Source: Streptomyces tanashiensis (GTDB taxonomy: Bacteria; Actinomycetota; Actinomycetes; Streptomycetales; Streptomycetaceae). From it: DNA of 64,000 nucleotides. A program made the translations under genes and the position numbers. The DNA is taken from positions 930,001-994,000 of the forward strand of contig NZ_BMRZ01000003.1 of the NCBI RefSeq assembly GCF_014648895.1. Direction: 5' to 3'. Each line of letters begins with the position of its first letter. The first letter of the stretch is position 1. Positions 55,677 through 64,000 of this stretch are shown here, piece after piece. A model generated the notes under the pieces. That model saw only the letters and a program-made list of their open reading frames with translations. It ran no database searches and was not told the DNA's origin.

Positions 55677-57088
55677 CCACCGAGATCAGCCACCCCGAGC
55701 TCGAGGGCCTGGGTCGGTACGAGTACGGCTGGGCCGACTCCGACGCGGCCGGTGCCACCGCCAAGCGCGGACTGAACGAGGACGTCGTCCGCGACATCTC
55801 CTCGAAGAAGAACGAGCCCGAGTGGATGCTGAAGCTGCGTCTCAAGGGTCTGCGTCTCTTCGACAAGAAGCCCATGCCGACCTGGGGCTCCGACCTCTCC
55901 GGCATCGACTTCGACAACATCAAGTACTTCGTGCGGTCCACCGAGAAGCAGGCCGAGTCCTGGGAGGACCTGCCGGAGGACATCAAGAACACGTACGACA
56001 AGCTCGGCATCCCGGAGGCGGAGAAGCAGCGCCTCGTCGCCGGTGTCGCGGCCCAGTACGAGTCCGAGGTCGTCTACCACCAGATCCGCGAGGACCTGGA
56101 GGAGCAGGGCGTCATCTTCGTCGACACCGACACCGCGCTGAAGGAGCACGAGGAGCTCTTCAAGGAGTACTTCGGCACCGTCATCCCGGTCGGCGACAAC
56201 AAGTTCGCCTCCCTGAACACGGCCGTCTGGTCCGGCGGCTCGTTCATCTACGTGCCGAAGGGCGTGCACGTCGAGATCCCGCTCCAGGCCTACTTCCGTA
56301 TCAACACGGAGAACATGGGCCAGTTCGAGCGGACGCTGATCATCGTCGACGAGGACGCCTACGTCCACTACGTCGAGGGCTGCACCGCCCCGATCTACTC
56401 CTCGGACTCGCTGCACAGCGCCGTCGTCGAGATCATCGTGAAGAAGGGCGGCCGCTGCCGCTACACGACCATCCAGAACTGGTCGAACAACGTCTACAAC
56501 CTGGTGACCAAGCGCGCCGTCGCCTACGAGGGCGCCACCATGGAGTGGGTCGACGGCAACATCGGCTCCAAGGTCACCATGAAGTACCCGGCCGTCTACC
56601 TCATGGGCGAGCACGCCAAGGGCGAGACCCTCTCCATCGCCTTCGCGGGTGAGGGCCAGCACCAGGACGCCGGCGCCAAGATGGTCCACATGGCCCCGAA
56701 CACCTCCTCCAACATCGTCTCCAAGTCGGTGGCGCGAGGCGGCGGCCGCACCTCCTACCGCGGTCTCATCGAGATCGGCGAGGGTGCCCCGGGCGCCAAG
56801 TCCAACGTGCTCTGCGACGCGCTGCTCGTCGACACGATCTCCCGCTCCGACACGTACCCCTACGTGGACGTGCGCGAGGACGACGTCTCCATGGGCCACG
56901 AGGCCACCGTCTCCAAGGTCTCCGAGGACCAGCTCTTCTACCTGATGAGCCGCGGCCTCACCGAGTTCGAGGCCATGGCGATGATCGTCCGCGGCTTCGT
57001 CGAGCCCATCGCCAAGGAGCTCCCGATGGAGTACGCCCTGGAGCTCAACCGGCTGATCGAGCTGCAGATGGAAGGCGCGGTGGGCTAG
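55673..57088 (+). CDS. sufB: Fe-S cluster assembly scaffold SufB
   Basis: A 471-residue scaffold of the SufBCD complex on which Fe-S clusters are built. [26 protein letters not shown], the beta-helix core [21 protein letters not shown] and [37 protein letters not shown] are family hallmarks. No intein insertion, unlike in some mycobacteria. ATGA overlap with sufR. A 165-nt structured spacer follows. Confidence 0.98.
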   Translation: MTTEISHPELEGLGRYEYGWADSDAAGATAKRGLNEDVVRDISSKKNEPEWMLKLRLKGLRLFDKKPMPTWGSDLSGIDFDNIKYFVRSTEKQAESWEDLPEDIKNTYDKLGIPEAEKQRLVAGVAAQYESEVVYHQIREDLEEQGVIFVDTDTALKEHEELFKEYFGTVIPVGDNKFASLNTAVWSGGSFIYVPKGVHVEIPLQAYFRINTENMGQFERTLIIVDEDAYVHYVEGCTAPIYSSDSLHSAVVEIIVKKGGRCRYTTIQNWSNNVYNLVTKRAVAYEGATMEWVDGNIGSKVTMKYPAVYLMGEHAKGETLSIAFAGEGQHQDAGAKMVHMAPNTSSNIVSKSVARGGGRTSYRGLIEIGEGAPGAKSNVLCDALLVDTISRSDTYPYVDVREDDVSMGHEATVSKVSEDQLFYLMSRGLTEFEAMAMIVRGFVEPIAKELPMEYALELNRLIELQMEGAVG

Positions 57089-57116
57089 AGCGCCCCCCAG
57101 ACCAGGCAAACGACCC

Positions 57117-57190
57117 GGGCTCAGTCGCTGAGCCCCGCGAGCCCGCCGCACGACGGCAGGTCCCCGGCCGGCGCCGCAAGGCGCCCGGCC
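57117..57190 (+). other. Structured RNA spacer between sufB and sufD
   Basis: The only large gap in the suf operon (57089-57253) holds two stable hairpins. GGGCTCAG-TCG-CTGAGCCC (57117-57135) is a perfect 8-bp stem. GGCCGGCGCC-GCAA-GGCGCCCGGCC (57166-57190) has 10 bp, one bulged C and a GNRA tetraloop. No T-run follows. It could stabilise the upstream message or reduce read-through. Confidence 0.6.
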
Positions 57191-57253
57191 CGACCGGCCC
57201 TCCGCACGGGGCGGGCCCGTAAGACGAGGCAGGAAGAGAGCAAGACGACAGCC

Positions 57254-58435
57254 ATGGCTGAGGCTCAGAACATCCCGGCGGGCTCCACCACCGCCGGCTC
57301 GATCGCGGTGGCCGCCGAGTCCACCGTCGCCACGCGCATGAGCGCGCCCCCGTCCTTCGACGTCGCGGACTTCCCCGTCCCGCACGGCCGCGAGGAGGAG
57401 TGGCGGTTCACCCCGCTGGCGCGTCTGCGCGGCCTTCACGACGGCACCGCCGTCGCCTCGGGCGAGGGCGTCAAGGTCGAGGTCGAGGCCCCCGAGGGCG
57501 TCACCGTGGAGACCGTCGGCCGTGACGACGAGCGCCTCGGCAAGGCCGGCACGCCCGTCGACCGCGTCGCCGCCCAGGCGTACTCCTCCTTCGAGAAGGC
57601 CGCGGTCGTCACCGTCGCCAAGGAGGCGGTGCTCACCGAGCCGATCCGCATCTCCGTGCACGGCCAGGGCGGCGTCGCCTTCGGCCACCAGGTGATCGAG
57701 CTCGGCGCCTTCGCCGAGGCCGTCGTGGTCATCGACCACACCGGTGACGCGGTGCTCGCCGCCAACGTGGACTACGTCCTCGGCGACGGCGCCAAGCTGA
57801 CCGTCGTCTCCGTCCAGGACTGGGACGAGAAGGCCGTCCACGTCGCCCAGCACAACGCGCTGGTCGGCCGCGACGCCTCCTTCAAGTCGGTCGTCGTCAC
57901 CTTCGGCGGCGACGTCGTCCGCATCCACCCGCGCGTGCAGTACGCGGCCCCCGGCGGCGAGGCCGAGCTCTTCGGCCTGTACTTCACGGACGCCGGCCAG
58001 CACCAGGAGCACCGCCTCCTGGTCGACCACAACACCCCGCACTGCAAGTCCAACGTGGCCTACAAGGGCGCGCTGCAGGGCCAGGACGCGCACGCCGTCT
58101 GGATCGGCGACGTGCTCATCCAGGCCGCGGCCGAGGGCACCGACACGTACGAGCTCAACCGGAACCTGGTCCTCACGGACGGTGCCCGGGTCGACTCCGT
58201 GCCGAACCTGGAGATCGAGACCGGCGAGATCGCCGGCGCCGGTCACGCCTCGGCCACCGGGCGCTTCGACGACGAGCAGCTCTTCTACCTGATGGCCCGC
58301 GGCATCCCGGAGTCCGAGGCCCGCCGCCTCGTCGTCCGCGGCTTCTTCGCGGAGCTCGTCCAGCAGATCGGTCTGCCGGACGTCCAGGAGCGGCTCCTCG
58401 CCAAGATCGAGGCCGAGCTGGAGGCCTCCGTCTGA
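57254..58435 (+). CDS. sufD: Fe-S cluster assembly protein SufD
   Basis: A 393-residue paralogue of SufB that completes the SufBC2D complex. REEEWRFTPLARLRGL near the N-terminus, LFGLYFTDAGQHQEHRLLVDHNTPHCKSNVAYKGAL with the conserved His, and the C-terminal MARGIPESEARRLVVRGFFAELV mark the family. ATG at 57254 follows GGAAGAGAGC. Stop and next start share a base (TGATG). Confidence 0.97.
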   Translation: MAEAQNIPAGSTTAGSIAVAAESTVATRMSAPPSFDVADFPVPHGREEEWRFTPLARLRGLHDGTAVASGEGVKVEVEAPEGVTVETVGRDDERLGKAGTPVDRVAAQAYSSFEKAAVVTVAKEAVLTEPIRISVHGQGGVAFGHQVIELGAFAEAVVVIDHTGDAVLAANVDYVLGDGAKLTVVSVQDWDEKAVHVAQHNALVGRDASFKSVVVTFGGDVVRIHPRVQYAAPGGEAELFGLYFTDAGQHQEHRLLVDHNTPHCKSNVAYKGALQGQDAHAVWIGDVLIQAAAEGTDTYELNRNLVLTDGARVDSVPNLEIETGEIAGAGHASATGRFDDEQLFYLMARGIPESEARRLVVRGFFAELVQQIGLPDVQERLLAKIEAELEASV

Positions 58436-58752
58436 TGGCCTTCGTCCGAGTCTGCGCACTGAGCGAGCTGGAGGCCGACACCCCGAAGCGGGTCGAGGTC
58501 GACGGCACGCCGGTGTCGGTCGTGCACACCGAGGGCGAGGTGTTCGCGATCAACGACATCTGCTCGCACGCGAACGTCTCCCTCTCGGAGGGCGAGGTCG
58601 AGGACTGCGCGATCGAGTGCTGGCTGCACGGCTCCAGCTTCGACCTGCGCACGGGCAAGCCCTCCGGCCTTCCCGCGACGCGCCCCGTCCCCGTATACCC
58701 CGTAAAGATCGAAGGGGACGATGTGCTCGTCTCCGTCACCCAGGAGTCCTGA
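58435..58752 (+). CDS. Rieske-type [2Fe-2S] ferredoxin of the suf operon
   Basis: A 105-residue soluble Rieske ferredoxin like those that feed non-heme dioxygenases. Ligands Cys43 and His45 (DICSHANVSL) and Cys62 and His65 (IECWLHGSSFD) are visible. It has no disulfide cysteines, in contrast to the lipoprotein at 18318. In actinobacterial suf operons such a protein sits between sufD and sufC and may supply electrons or act as an early cluster acceptor; this is inference from context. Confidence 0.94.
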   Translation: MAFVRVCALSELEADTPKRVEVDGTPVSVVHTEGEVFAINDICSHANVSLSEGEVEDCAIECWLHGSSFDLRTGKPSGLPATRPVPVYPVKIEGDDVLVSVTQES

Positions 58753-58759
58753 GTCACCC

Positions 58760-59520
<761 letters not shown>

Positions 59521-59524
<4 letters not shown>

Positions 59525-60789
59525 CTTCTGCCCATCAGGGGCTCTCCGGCCTCCTCGACACCGAGGCGATCCGCAAGGACTTCCCGCTCCTGGATCGCGT
59601 GGTCCACGACGGCAAGAAGATCGTGTACCTCGACTCCGCCGCGACCTCGCAGAAGCCGCGGCAGGTCCTCGACGCGCTCAACGAGTACTACGAGCGTCAC
59701 AACGCCAACGTCCACCGCGGCGTCTACACGGTCGCCGAGGAGGCGACGGCGCTGTACGAAGGCGCCCGTGACAAGGTCGCGGCCTTCATCAACGCCCCGA
59801 GCCGCGACGAGGTGATCTTCACCAAGAACGCCTCCGAGTCGCTCAACCTCGTGGCCAACATGCTGGGCTGGGCCGACGAGCCCTACCGCGTGGACCACGA
59901 GACCGAGATCGCCATCACGGAGATGGAGCACCACTCCAACATCGTGCCGTGGCAGCTGCTCTCGCAGCGCACGGGCGCGAAGCTGAAGTGGTTCGGCCTC
60001 ACCGACGACGGCCGTCTCGACCTCTCGAACATCGAAGAGGTCATCACCGAGAAGACCAAGATCGTCTCGTTCACGCTGGTCTCGAACCTGCTGGGCACGA
60101 TCAACCCGGTGGAGACGATCATCCGCCGCGCCCAGGAGGTCGGTGCGCTCGTCTGCATCGACGCCTCCCAGGCGGCCCCGCACATGGTCCTGGACGTGCA
60201 GGCGCTCCAGGCCGACTTCGTGGCCTTCACCGGCCACAAGATGTGCGGCCCGACCGGCATCGGCGTGCTGTGGGGACGGCAGGAGCTCCTGGAGGACCTC
60301 CCGCCCTTCCTCGGCGGCGGCGAGATGATCGAGACCGTCTCGATGCACTCCTCGACGTACGCGCCGGCCCCGCACAAGTTCGAGGCGGGTACGCCCCCGA
60401 TCGCCCAGGCCGTCGGCCTCGGCGCGGCCGTGGACTACCTGTCGGCGATCGGCATGGAGAACATCGCGCGCCACGAGCACGCGATCACCGAGTACGCCGT
60501 CCGGCGCCTCCAGGAGGTGCCCGACCTGCGGATCATCGGCCCCACCACGGCCGAGGACCGCGGCGCGGCGATCTCCTTCACGCTGGGCGACATCCACCCG
60601 CACGACGTGGGCCAGGTGCTCGACGAAGAGGGCATCGCGGTCCGGGTCGGCCACCACTGCGCGCGGCCGGTCTGTCTGCGGTACGGAATTCCTGCGACCA
60701 CGCGGGCGTCGTTCTATCTGTACTCCACCCCGGCCGAGGTCGACGCCCTGGTCGCGGGTCTGGAGCACGTACGGAACTTCTTCGGCTAG
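59521..60789 (+). CDS. sufS: Cysteine desulfurase SufS
   Basis: A 422-residue PLP enzyme that supplies sulfur as persulfide from cysteine. The PLP lysine is Lys240 (FTGHKMCGPTG), the PLP-phosphate region is SESLNLVA and EHHSNIVPW, and the catalytic cysteine is Cys380 (VRVGHHCARPVC). GTG start overlapping sufC by 4 nt. Partner of SufU, which follows 10 nt later. Confidence 0.97.
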
Positions 60790-60799
60790 GGGACGGCTC

Positions 60800-61261
60800 G
60801 TGAAGCTGGATTCGATGTACCAGGACGTCATCCTGGACCACTACAAGCACCCGCACGGGCGCGGTCTTCGGGACGGCGACGCCGAGGTGCACCACGTCAA
60901 CCCGACGTGCGGCGACGAGATCACGCTCCGCGTGAAGTACGACGGCTCGCGCATCGAGGACGTGTCGTACGAGGGCCAGGGCTGCTCCATCAGCCAGGCC
61001 TCGGCCTCCGTCCTCAACGAGCTGCTCGTCGGCAAGGAGCTGGCCGAGGCGCAGAAGATCCAGGGCACCTTCCTGGAGCTGATGCAGTCCAAGGGCCAGA
61101 TCGAGCCGGACGACGCGATGGAGGAGGTCCTGGAGGACGCGGTCGCGTTCGCCGGGGTCTCCAAGTACCCGGCCCGTGTGAAGTGCGCGCTGCTCAGCTG
61201 GATGGCGTGGAAGGACGCGACCGCCCAGGCGCTGGGTGACGCGGAGAGGAAGTCGGCATGA
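60800..61261 (+). CDS. sufU: Zinc-dependent sulfurtransferase SufU
   Basis: A 153-residue IscU-like protein that takes persulfide sulfur from SufS. The zinc ligands are Cys37 and Asp39 (NPTCGDEI), Cys62 (GQGCSISQAS) and Cys129 (RVKCALLSW). The insertion between the second and third blocks (KIQGTFLELMQSKGQIEPDD) is typical of SufU rather than IscU. GTG start; overlap with the next gene is 4 nt. Confidence 0.97.
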   Translation: MKLDSMYQDVILDHYKHPHGRGLRDGDAEVHHVNPTCGDEITLRVKYDGSRIEDVSYEGQGCSISQASASVLNELLVGKELAEAQKIQGTFLELMQSKGQIEPDDAMEEVLEDAVAFAGVSKYPARVKCALLSWMAWKDATAQALGDAERKSA

Positions 61262-61596
61262 CCGAGAACGCCGAGGCCACGATGAAGCCGGCCTCCGAGG
61301 AAGAAGTCCGTGAGGCGCTGTACGACGTCGTCGACCCCGAGCTGGGCATCGACGTCGTCAACCTGGGCCTGATCTACGGCATCCACATCGACGACTCGAA
61401 CGTCGCGACGCTGGACATGACCCTGACGTCGGCGGCCTGTCCGCTGACCGATGTGATCGAGGACCAGGCGAAGTCCGCGACGGACGGCATCGTCAGCGAG
61501 CTCAAGATCAACTGGGTCTGGATGCCCCCGTGGGGCCCGGACAAGATCACGGACGACGGCCGCGAGCAGCTGCGCGCGCTCGGCTTCAACGTCTGA
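61258..61596 (+). CDS. SufT-like DUF59 / MIP18-family Fe-S assembly protein
   Basis: A 112-residue DUF59 protein. VREALYDVVDPELGIDVVNLGLIYGI and TLTSAACPLTDVIEDQ carry the family features, with the reactive-type Cys in SAACPLTD. The C-terminal WVWMPPWGPDKITDDGREQLRALGF is also conserved. SufT and related proteins help deliver or mature Fe-S clusters. Last gene of the suf operon, ATGA overlap with sufU. Confidence 0.94.
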   Translation: MTENAEATMKPASEEEVREALYDVVDPELGIDVVNLGLIYGIHIDDSNVATLDMTLTSAACPLTDVIEDQAKSATDGIVSELKINWVWMPPWGPDKITDDGREQLRALGFNV

Positions 61597-61612
61597 TCGC
61601 AGGTGTACGTGA

Positions 61613-61680
61613 GAACGGCCGCGCCCTCCGGGGCGCGGCCGTTCCGCGTGTCCGGCCGCCGTACGCGTGTCCGGCGGCCG
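61613..61680. terminator. Terminators at the end of the suf operon
   Basis: GAACGGCCGCGCCC-TCCG-GGGCGCGGCCGTTC (61613-61644) is a perfect 14-bp stem. CGGCCGCCG and CGGCGGCCG (61653-61661, 61672-61680) form a second perfect 9-bp stem with a 10-nt loop. The convergent gene ends at 61691. Confidence 0.85.
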
Positions 61681-61690
61681 TTCCGTGCGT

Positions 61691-62740
61691 CTAGAGGAGT
61701 CCGGCCGCGCGGGCCAGTTCCGGGGCCAGGTTCTCCTTGCGGACGCGCTGGTCGACGTAGAGCAGGGCGGTGATCAGCGGCGGGAAGACCGAGACGATGC
61801 CCTGGCTGATCAGCTGGCTCACGGCGAGGAAGGCGAAGAGGACCAGGAAGGAGGCGAGCAGGGCGTTGGGATCGCTGCCGGAGAAGTCCATGGTCGCCAG
61901 CGGCGCCGAGAGCACGAGCGAGAAGACCTGCTGGATCAGCCAGCTCACCACGGCGGCCATCACCCCGGCGGCGAGCAGGCAGCCGAACATCCGCCACCAG
62001 GAGCCCCGGACCAGGGACGAGGAGCGGCGCATCGAGGAGAGGGCGCCCTGGCCCTCGATCACGGCCGCCGCCGGGGCCAGGCTGAACTTCACCCAGATCC
62101 ACAGGGCGAGCGGCAGGGTGACCGTCGCGCCCGCGAGCGCCAGGAACGGCGCGATCAGCGGGCCGGTCTCGATCGCGAGCAGCGCCACGGTCAGGGCGAC
62201 GAAGGCGACCAGGAACAGGACGGCCGGGAGCAGCAGCGCCACCGAGGTCAGCAGGACGGTGCCGAAGACGGCCGGTGTCCGGGACCAGGCCCGGCGCCAG
62301 ACCGCGCGGAAGGTCGTGGGACGGCCGAGGACCGCCTCCTGGACCACGGCCGGGCAGGCGGCTGCCACGACGGTGTTGGCGACGAGGATCGCGATCATGG
62401 CGGCGAGCCAGACGCAGACGAAGGCGGTGATCAGCGGCCGGACGTCCTCCCAGCGGGGCTCCTGGCCCGCCGGCAGGTCGAACACGGCGGGGAAGGCGTC
62501 GCCGACGGCCGCGTAGGCGATGCCGACCGCCGCGCCGACGATCAGGATCGCGACGCCGTAGACGGCTCCCGCCACCCCGAGCAGTTGCTTCCAGTAGCGG
62601 CCGAACGTGGCGAAGGCGCCGGTCAGGATCGTGCTGAAGCCGACCGGCGCCAGGGGTATCACGCCCGGCTTCGGCGGCGGGGGCGGCGGCGGATAGCCGT
62701 AGCCGTAGGGCGGTCCTGGCGGACCTGGGGGATACGTCAT
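61691..62740 (-). CDS. Integral membrane protein with GPDPase-membrane-domain-like fold
   Basis: A 349-residue protein. A Pro/Gly/Tyr-rich cytoplasmic N-terminus (MTYPPGPPGPPYGYGYPPP) is followed by six to eight TM segments (YWKQLLGVAGAVYGVAILIVG, ITAFVCVWLAAMIAILVANTVVAAACP and others). The pattern resembles the membrane domain of glycerophosphoryl diester phosphodiesterases (DUF7847-like), without any catalytic domain. ATG at 62740 has TACGGT 7 nt upstream. Function unknown. Confidence 0.82.
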   Translation of the reverse strand: MTYPPGPPGPPYGYGYPPPPPPPKPGVIPLAPVGFSTILTGAFATFGRYWKQLLGVAGAVYGVAILIVGAAVGIAYAAVGDAFPAVFDLPAGQEPRWEDVRPLITAFVCVWLAAMIAILVANTVVAAACPAVVQEAVLGRPTTFRAVWRRAWSRTPAVFGTVLLTSVALLLPAVLFLVAFVALTVALLAIETGPLIAPFLALAGATVTLPLALWIWVKFSLAPAAAVIEGQGALSSMRRSSSLVRGSWWRMFGCLLAAGVMAAVVSWLIQQVFSLVLSAPLATMDFSGSDPNALLASFLVLFAFLAVSQLISQGIVSVFPPLITALLYVDQRVRKENLAPELARAAGLL

Positions 62741-62764
62741 GCGGGACACCGTATCGGGGGCCGT

Positions 62765-62801
62765 TGCGTACACCCGTACGCACCGTTGGGTACGCTCGTA
62801 C
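62765..62801. promoter_or_regulatory. Candidate operator upstream of SMR-tetR
   Basis: TGCGTAC-ACCC-GTACGCA (62765-62782) and GTACG-CT-CGTAC (62790-62801) are two inverted repeats sharing the GTACG half-site directly before the SMR start. TACGCT (62791-62796) can be the -10, 7 nt before the ATG. Likely site for the TetR protein encoded downstream. Confidence 0.55.
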
Positions 62802-62803
62802 AC

Positions 62804-63124
62804 ATGGGCTACGGACTGCTTGCGGGCGCCATCGCGGCGGAGATACTCGCCACCACCTCCATGAAGTACAGCGAGGGCTTCACGAAGCTCTGGCCCTCCC
62901 TCGTCACCGGCGCGGGCTATCTCATCGCCTTCGCGCTCCTCGCCCAGGCGCTCAAGACGCTCCAGGTCGGCACCGCCTACGCCATCTGGTCCGGGGTCGG
63001 CACCGCCGCCGTCGCCGTCATCGGCTTCCTCTTCCTCGGCGAGAGCCTCAACGCCGCCAAGATCGCCGGAATCGTCCTCATCATCGCCGGGGTCGCCGTA
63101 CTCAACCTGGGCGGCGCGCACTGA
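62804..63124 (+). CDS. SMR-family multidrug exporter (QacE/EmrE type)
   Basis: A 106-residue, four-TM protein. Glu13 (AIAAEILATTSMK) is the essential membrane-embedded carboxylate of small multidrug resistance proteins, and YAIWSGVGTAAV carries the conserved Trp. GFLFLGESLNAAKIAGIVLIIAGV completes the signature. It exports cationic compounds by proton antiport as a dimer. TGATG overlap with the tetR gene. Confidence 0.95.
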   Translation: MGYGLLAGAIAAEILATTSMKYSEGFTKLWPSLVTGAGYLIAFALLAQALKTLQVGTAYAIWSGVGTAAVAVIGFLFLGESLNAAKIAGIVLIIAGVAVLNLGGAH

Positions 63125-63726
63125 TGGCCCGGCCCCGGAGGTACGACCCCGGGCGGCGCGAGCGGATCGTCGACGCCGCCCTCGCCGTCGTCGGGCGCGC
63201 CGGGATCGGCGGCCTCAGCCACCGCACGGTGGCCGCGGAGGCCGACGTGCCGCTCGGCTCCACCACGTACCACTTCGCCTCCCTCGACGAACTCCTCGTC
63301 GCGGCGCTCCGCAAGGCCAACGAGGGCTTCGGGCGGCTGCTCCGCGAGCACCCCGCCCTCACCGACCCGGACACCCGGCTCGCCGTCGCGCTCGCCCGGC
63401 TCCTGGGGGAGTGGCTGGGCGGCGAACGCGCCCGCGTGGAGCTGGAGTACGAGCTCTACCTCGCCGCCCTGCGGCGCCCCGCCCTGCGCCCGGTCGCCGC
63501 CGAGTGGACCGAGTCCGTCGTCGCCGCCCTGGCCCACCGCACCGACCCCGTGAGCGCCCGGGCCCTGGTCGCCGTCATGGACGGCATCTGCCTCCAGGTC
63601 CTGCTCACCGACGGCCGCTACGACGAGGAGTACGCGCGCGTGATCCTCGCGCGGGTCCTGAACGAAGGACCGAAGTCACCGCCCGCGGGCTCGTCGGAAC
63701 CGCCGACGGACTCGACCGACACCTGA
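63124..63726 (+). CDS. TetR-family transcriptional regulator
   Basis: A 200-residue repressor-like protein. The HTH lies at RERIVDAALAVVGRAGIGGLSHRTVAAEADVPLGSTTYHFASLDELL (split at about residues 12-58). The C-terminal domain is of the ligand-binding TetR_C type, ending in a Pro/Ser/Thr-rich tail. Co-transcribed with the SMR exporter and so probably its drug-responsive regulator. Confidence 0.94.
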   Translation: MARPRRYDPGRRERIVDAALAVVGRAGIGGLSHRTVAAEADVPLGSTTYHFASLDELLVAALRKANEGFGRLLREHPALTDPDTRLAVALARLLGEWLGGERARVELEYELYLAALRRPALRPVAAEWTESVVAALAHRTDPVSARALVAVMDGICLQVLLTDGRYDEEYARVILARVLNEGPKSPPAGSSEPPTDSTDT

Positions 63727-63770
63727 GACCGGTTGGCCCGGGCGGGGACCCGCCGGTTAGGTTTTCCGTC

Positions 63771-64000
63771 ATGACCACTGCTCCTCGCACCACCGGCGCC
63801 GTCGCCGCCGGCCTCGCCACCATCGCCGGCGACGGCACCGTTCTCGACACCTGGTTCCCCGCCCCCGAGCTGACCGAAGCCGCCGGCCCCGCCGGCACCG
63901 AGCGCCTCGGCGCCGACGAGGCCGTCAACGCCCTCGGCGAAGGCGCCGCCAAGGCCCTCGGCGTGGACGCCCGCCGCGGCGTCGAGGTGGTCGCCGTCCG
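63771..64000 (+). CDS. dapD: Tetrahydrodipicolinate N-succinyltransferase DapD, N-terminal part
   Basis: The first 76 residues of an enzyme cut off by the right edge. MTTAPRTTGAVAAGLATI, TVLDTWFPAPEL and RRGVEVVAV match the actinobacterial DapD N-terminus, which precedes the hexapeptide-repeat domain. It acts in lysine/diaminopimelate synthesis. The -10-like TAGGTT ends 7 nt before the ATG; a leaderless mRNA is likely. Identification relies on the N-terminal domain only. Confidence 0.8.
   Translation, partial: MTTAPRTTGAVAAGLATIAGDGTVLDTWFPAPELTEAAGPAGTERLGADEAVNALGEGAAKALGVDARRGVEVVAV

Overview
The window is chromosomal DNA of a Streptomyces or a very close relative. GC content is very high, GTG starts are common, genes form ATGA/GTGA-overlapped operons, and actinobacterial markers are present (whiA, an RbpA-family protein, opcA, a mycothiol-linked hydrolase family, SufR). 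I recognise about 52 protein genes. Two are cut by the window edges: a metallophosphoesterase at the left and dapD at the right. I see no tRNA, rRNA, CRISPR array, insertion sequence or prophage.

Left part (1-22,400): a metallophosphoesterase, an MFS/TolB-like pair and another MFS exporter; then ogt, an MHYT sensor protein and uvrB. Next comes a tellurite-resistance-like stress module: TerD, a TerD fused to a degenerate FtsK-like region, and TerC behind a manganese (yybP-ykoY) riboswitch whose expression platform can be read in the sequence. A metabolite symporter, a metallo-beta-lactamase hydrolase, a DinB/maleylpyruvate-isomerase-like protein, uvrA, a Tat-exported Rieske lipoprotein, an HTH regulator divergent from a secreted papain-like protease with a membrane-anchored partner, and an SDR oxidoreductase follow. 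A 200-bp imperfect palindrome lies at 21342-21543.

Middle (22,400-50,400): uvrC-rapZ-yvcK-whiA operon, a large secreted M14 carboxypeptidase, gap-pgk-tpiA-secG, and an RbpA-family protein. An RpiR regulator with a sugar kinase and a SIS protein (two matching operator candidates) and an MFS exporter come next. Then pgi plus two PH-domain membrane proteins converge on the oxidative pentose-phosphate operon tkt-tal-zwf-opcA-pgl. ctaB diverges from tkt.

Right part (50,400-64,000): a small conserved protein, an amidohydrolase, ctaA, an ABC exporter pair, and the complete SUF iron-sulfur operon sufR-B-D-ferredoxin-C-S-U-T. The last genes are a membrane protein, an SMR exporter with its TetR regulator, and dapD. 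A near-perfect iron box and a SufR operator lie between the ABC exporter and sufR.

The most useful reading across genes is regulatory. Five promoters fit the DNA-damage (RecA-NDp / PafBC-type) pattern TTGTCRGTG-N8-TANNNT: ogt, uvrB, uvrC, terD and an MFS exporter. Three of these, and several other genes, have the -10 hexamer only 6-7 nt before the start codon, as expected for leaderless mRNAs.
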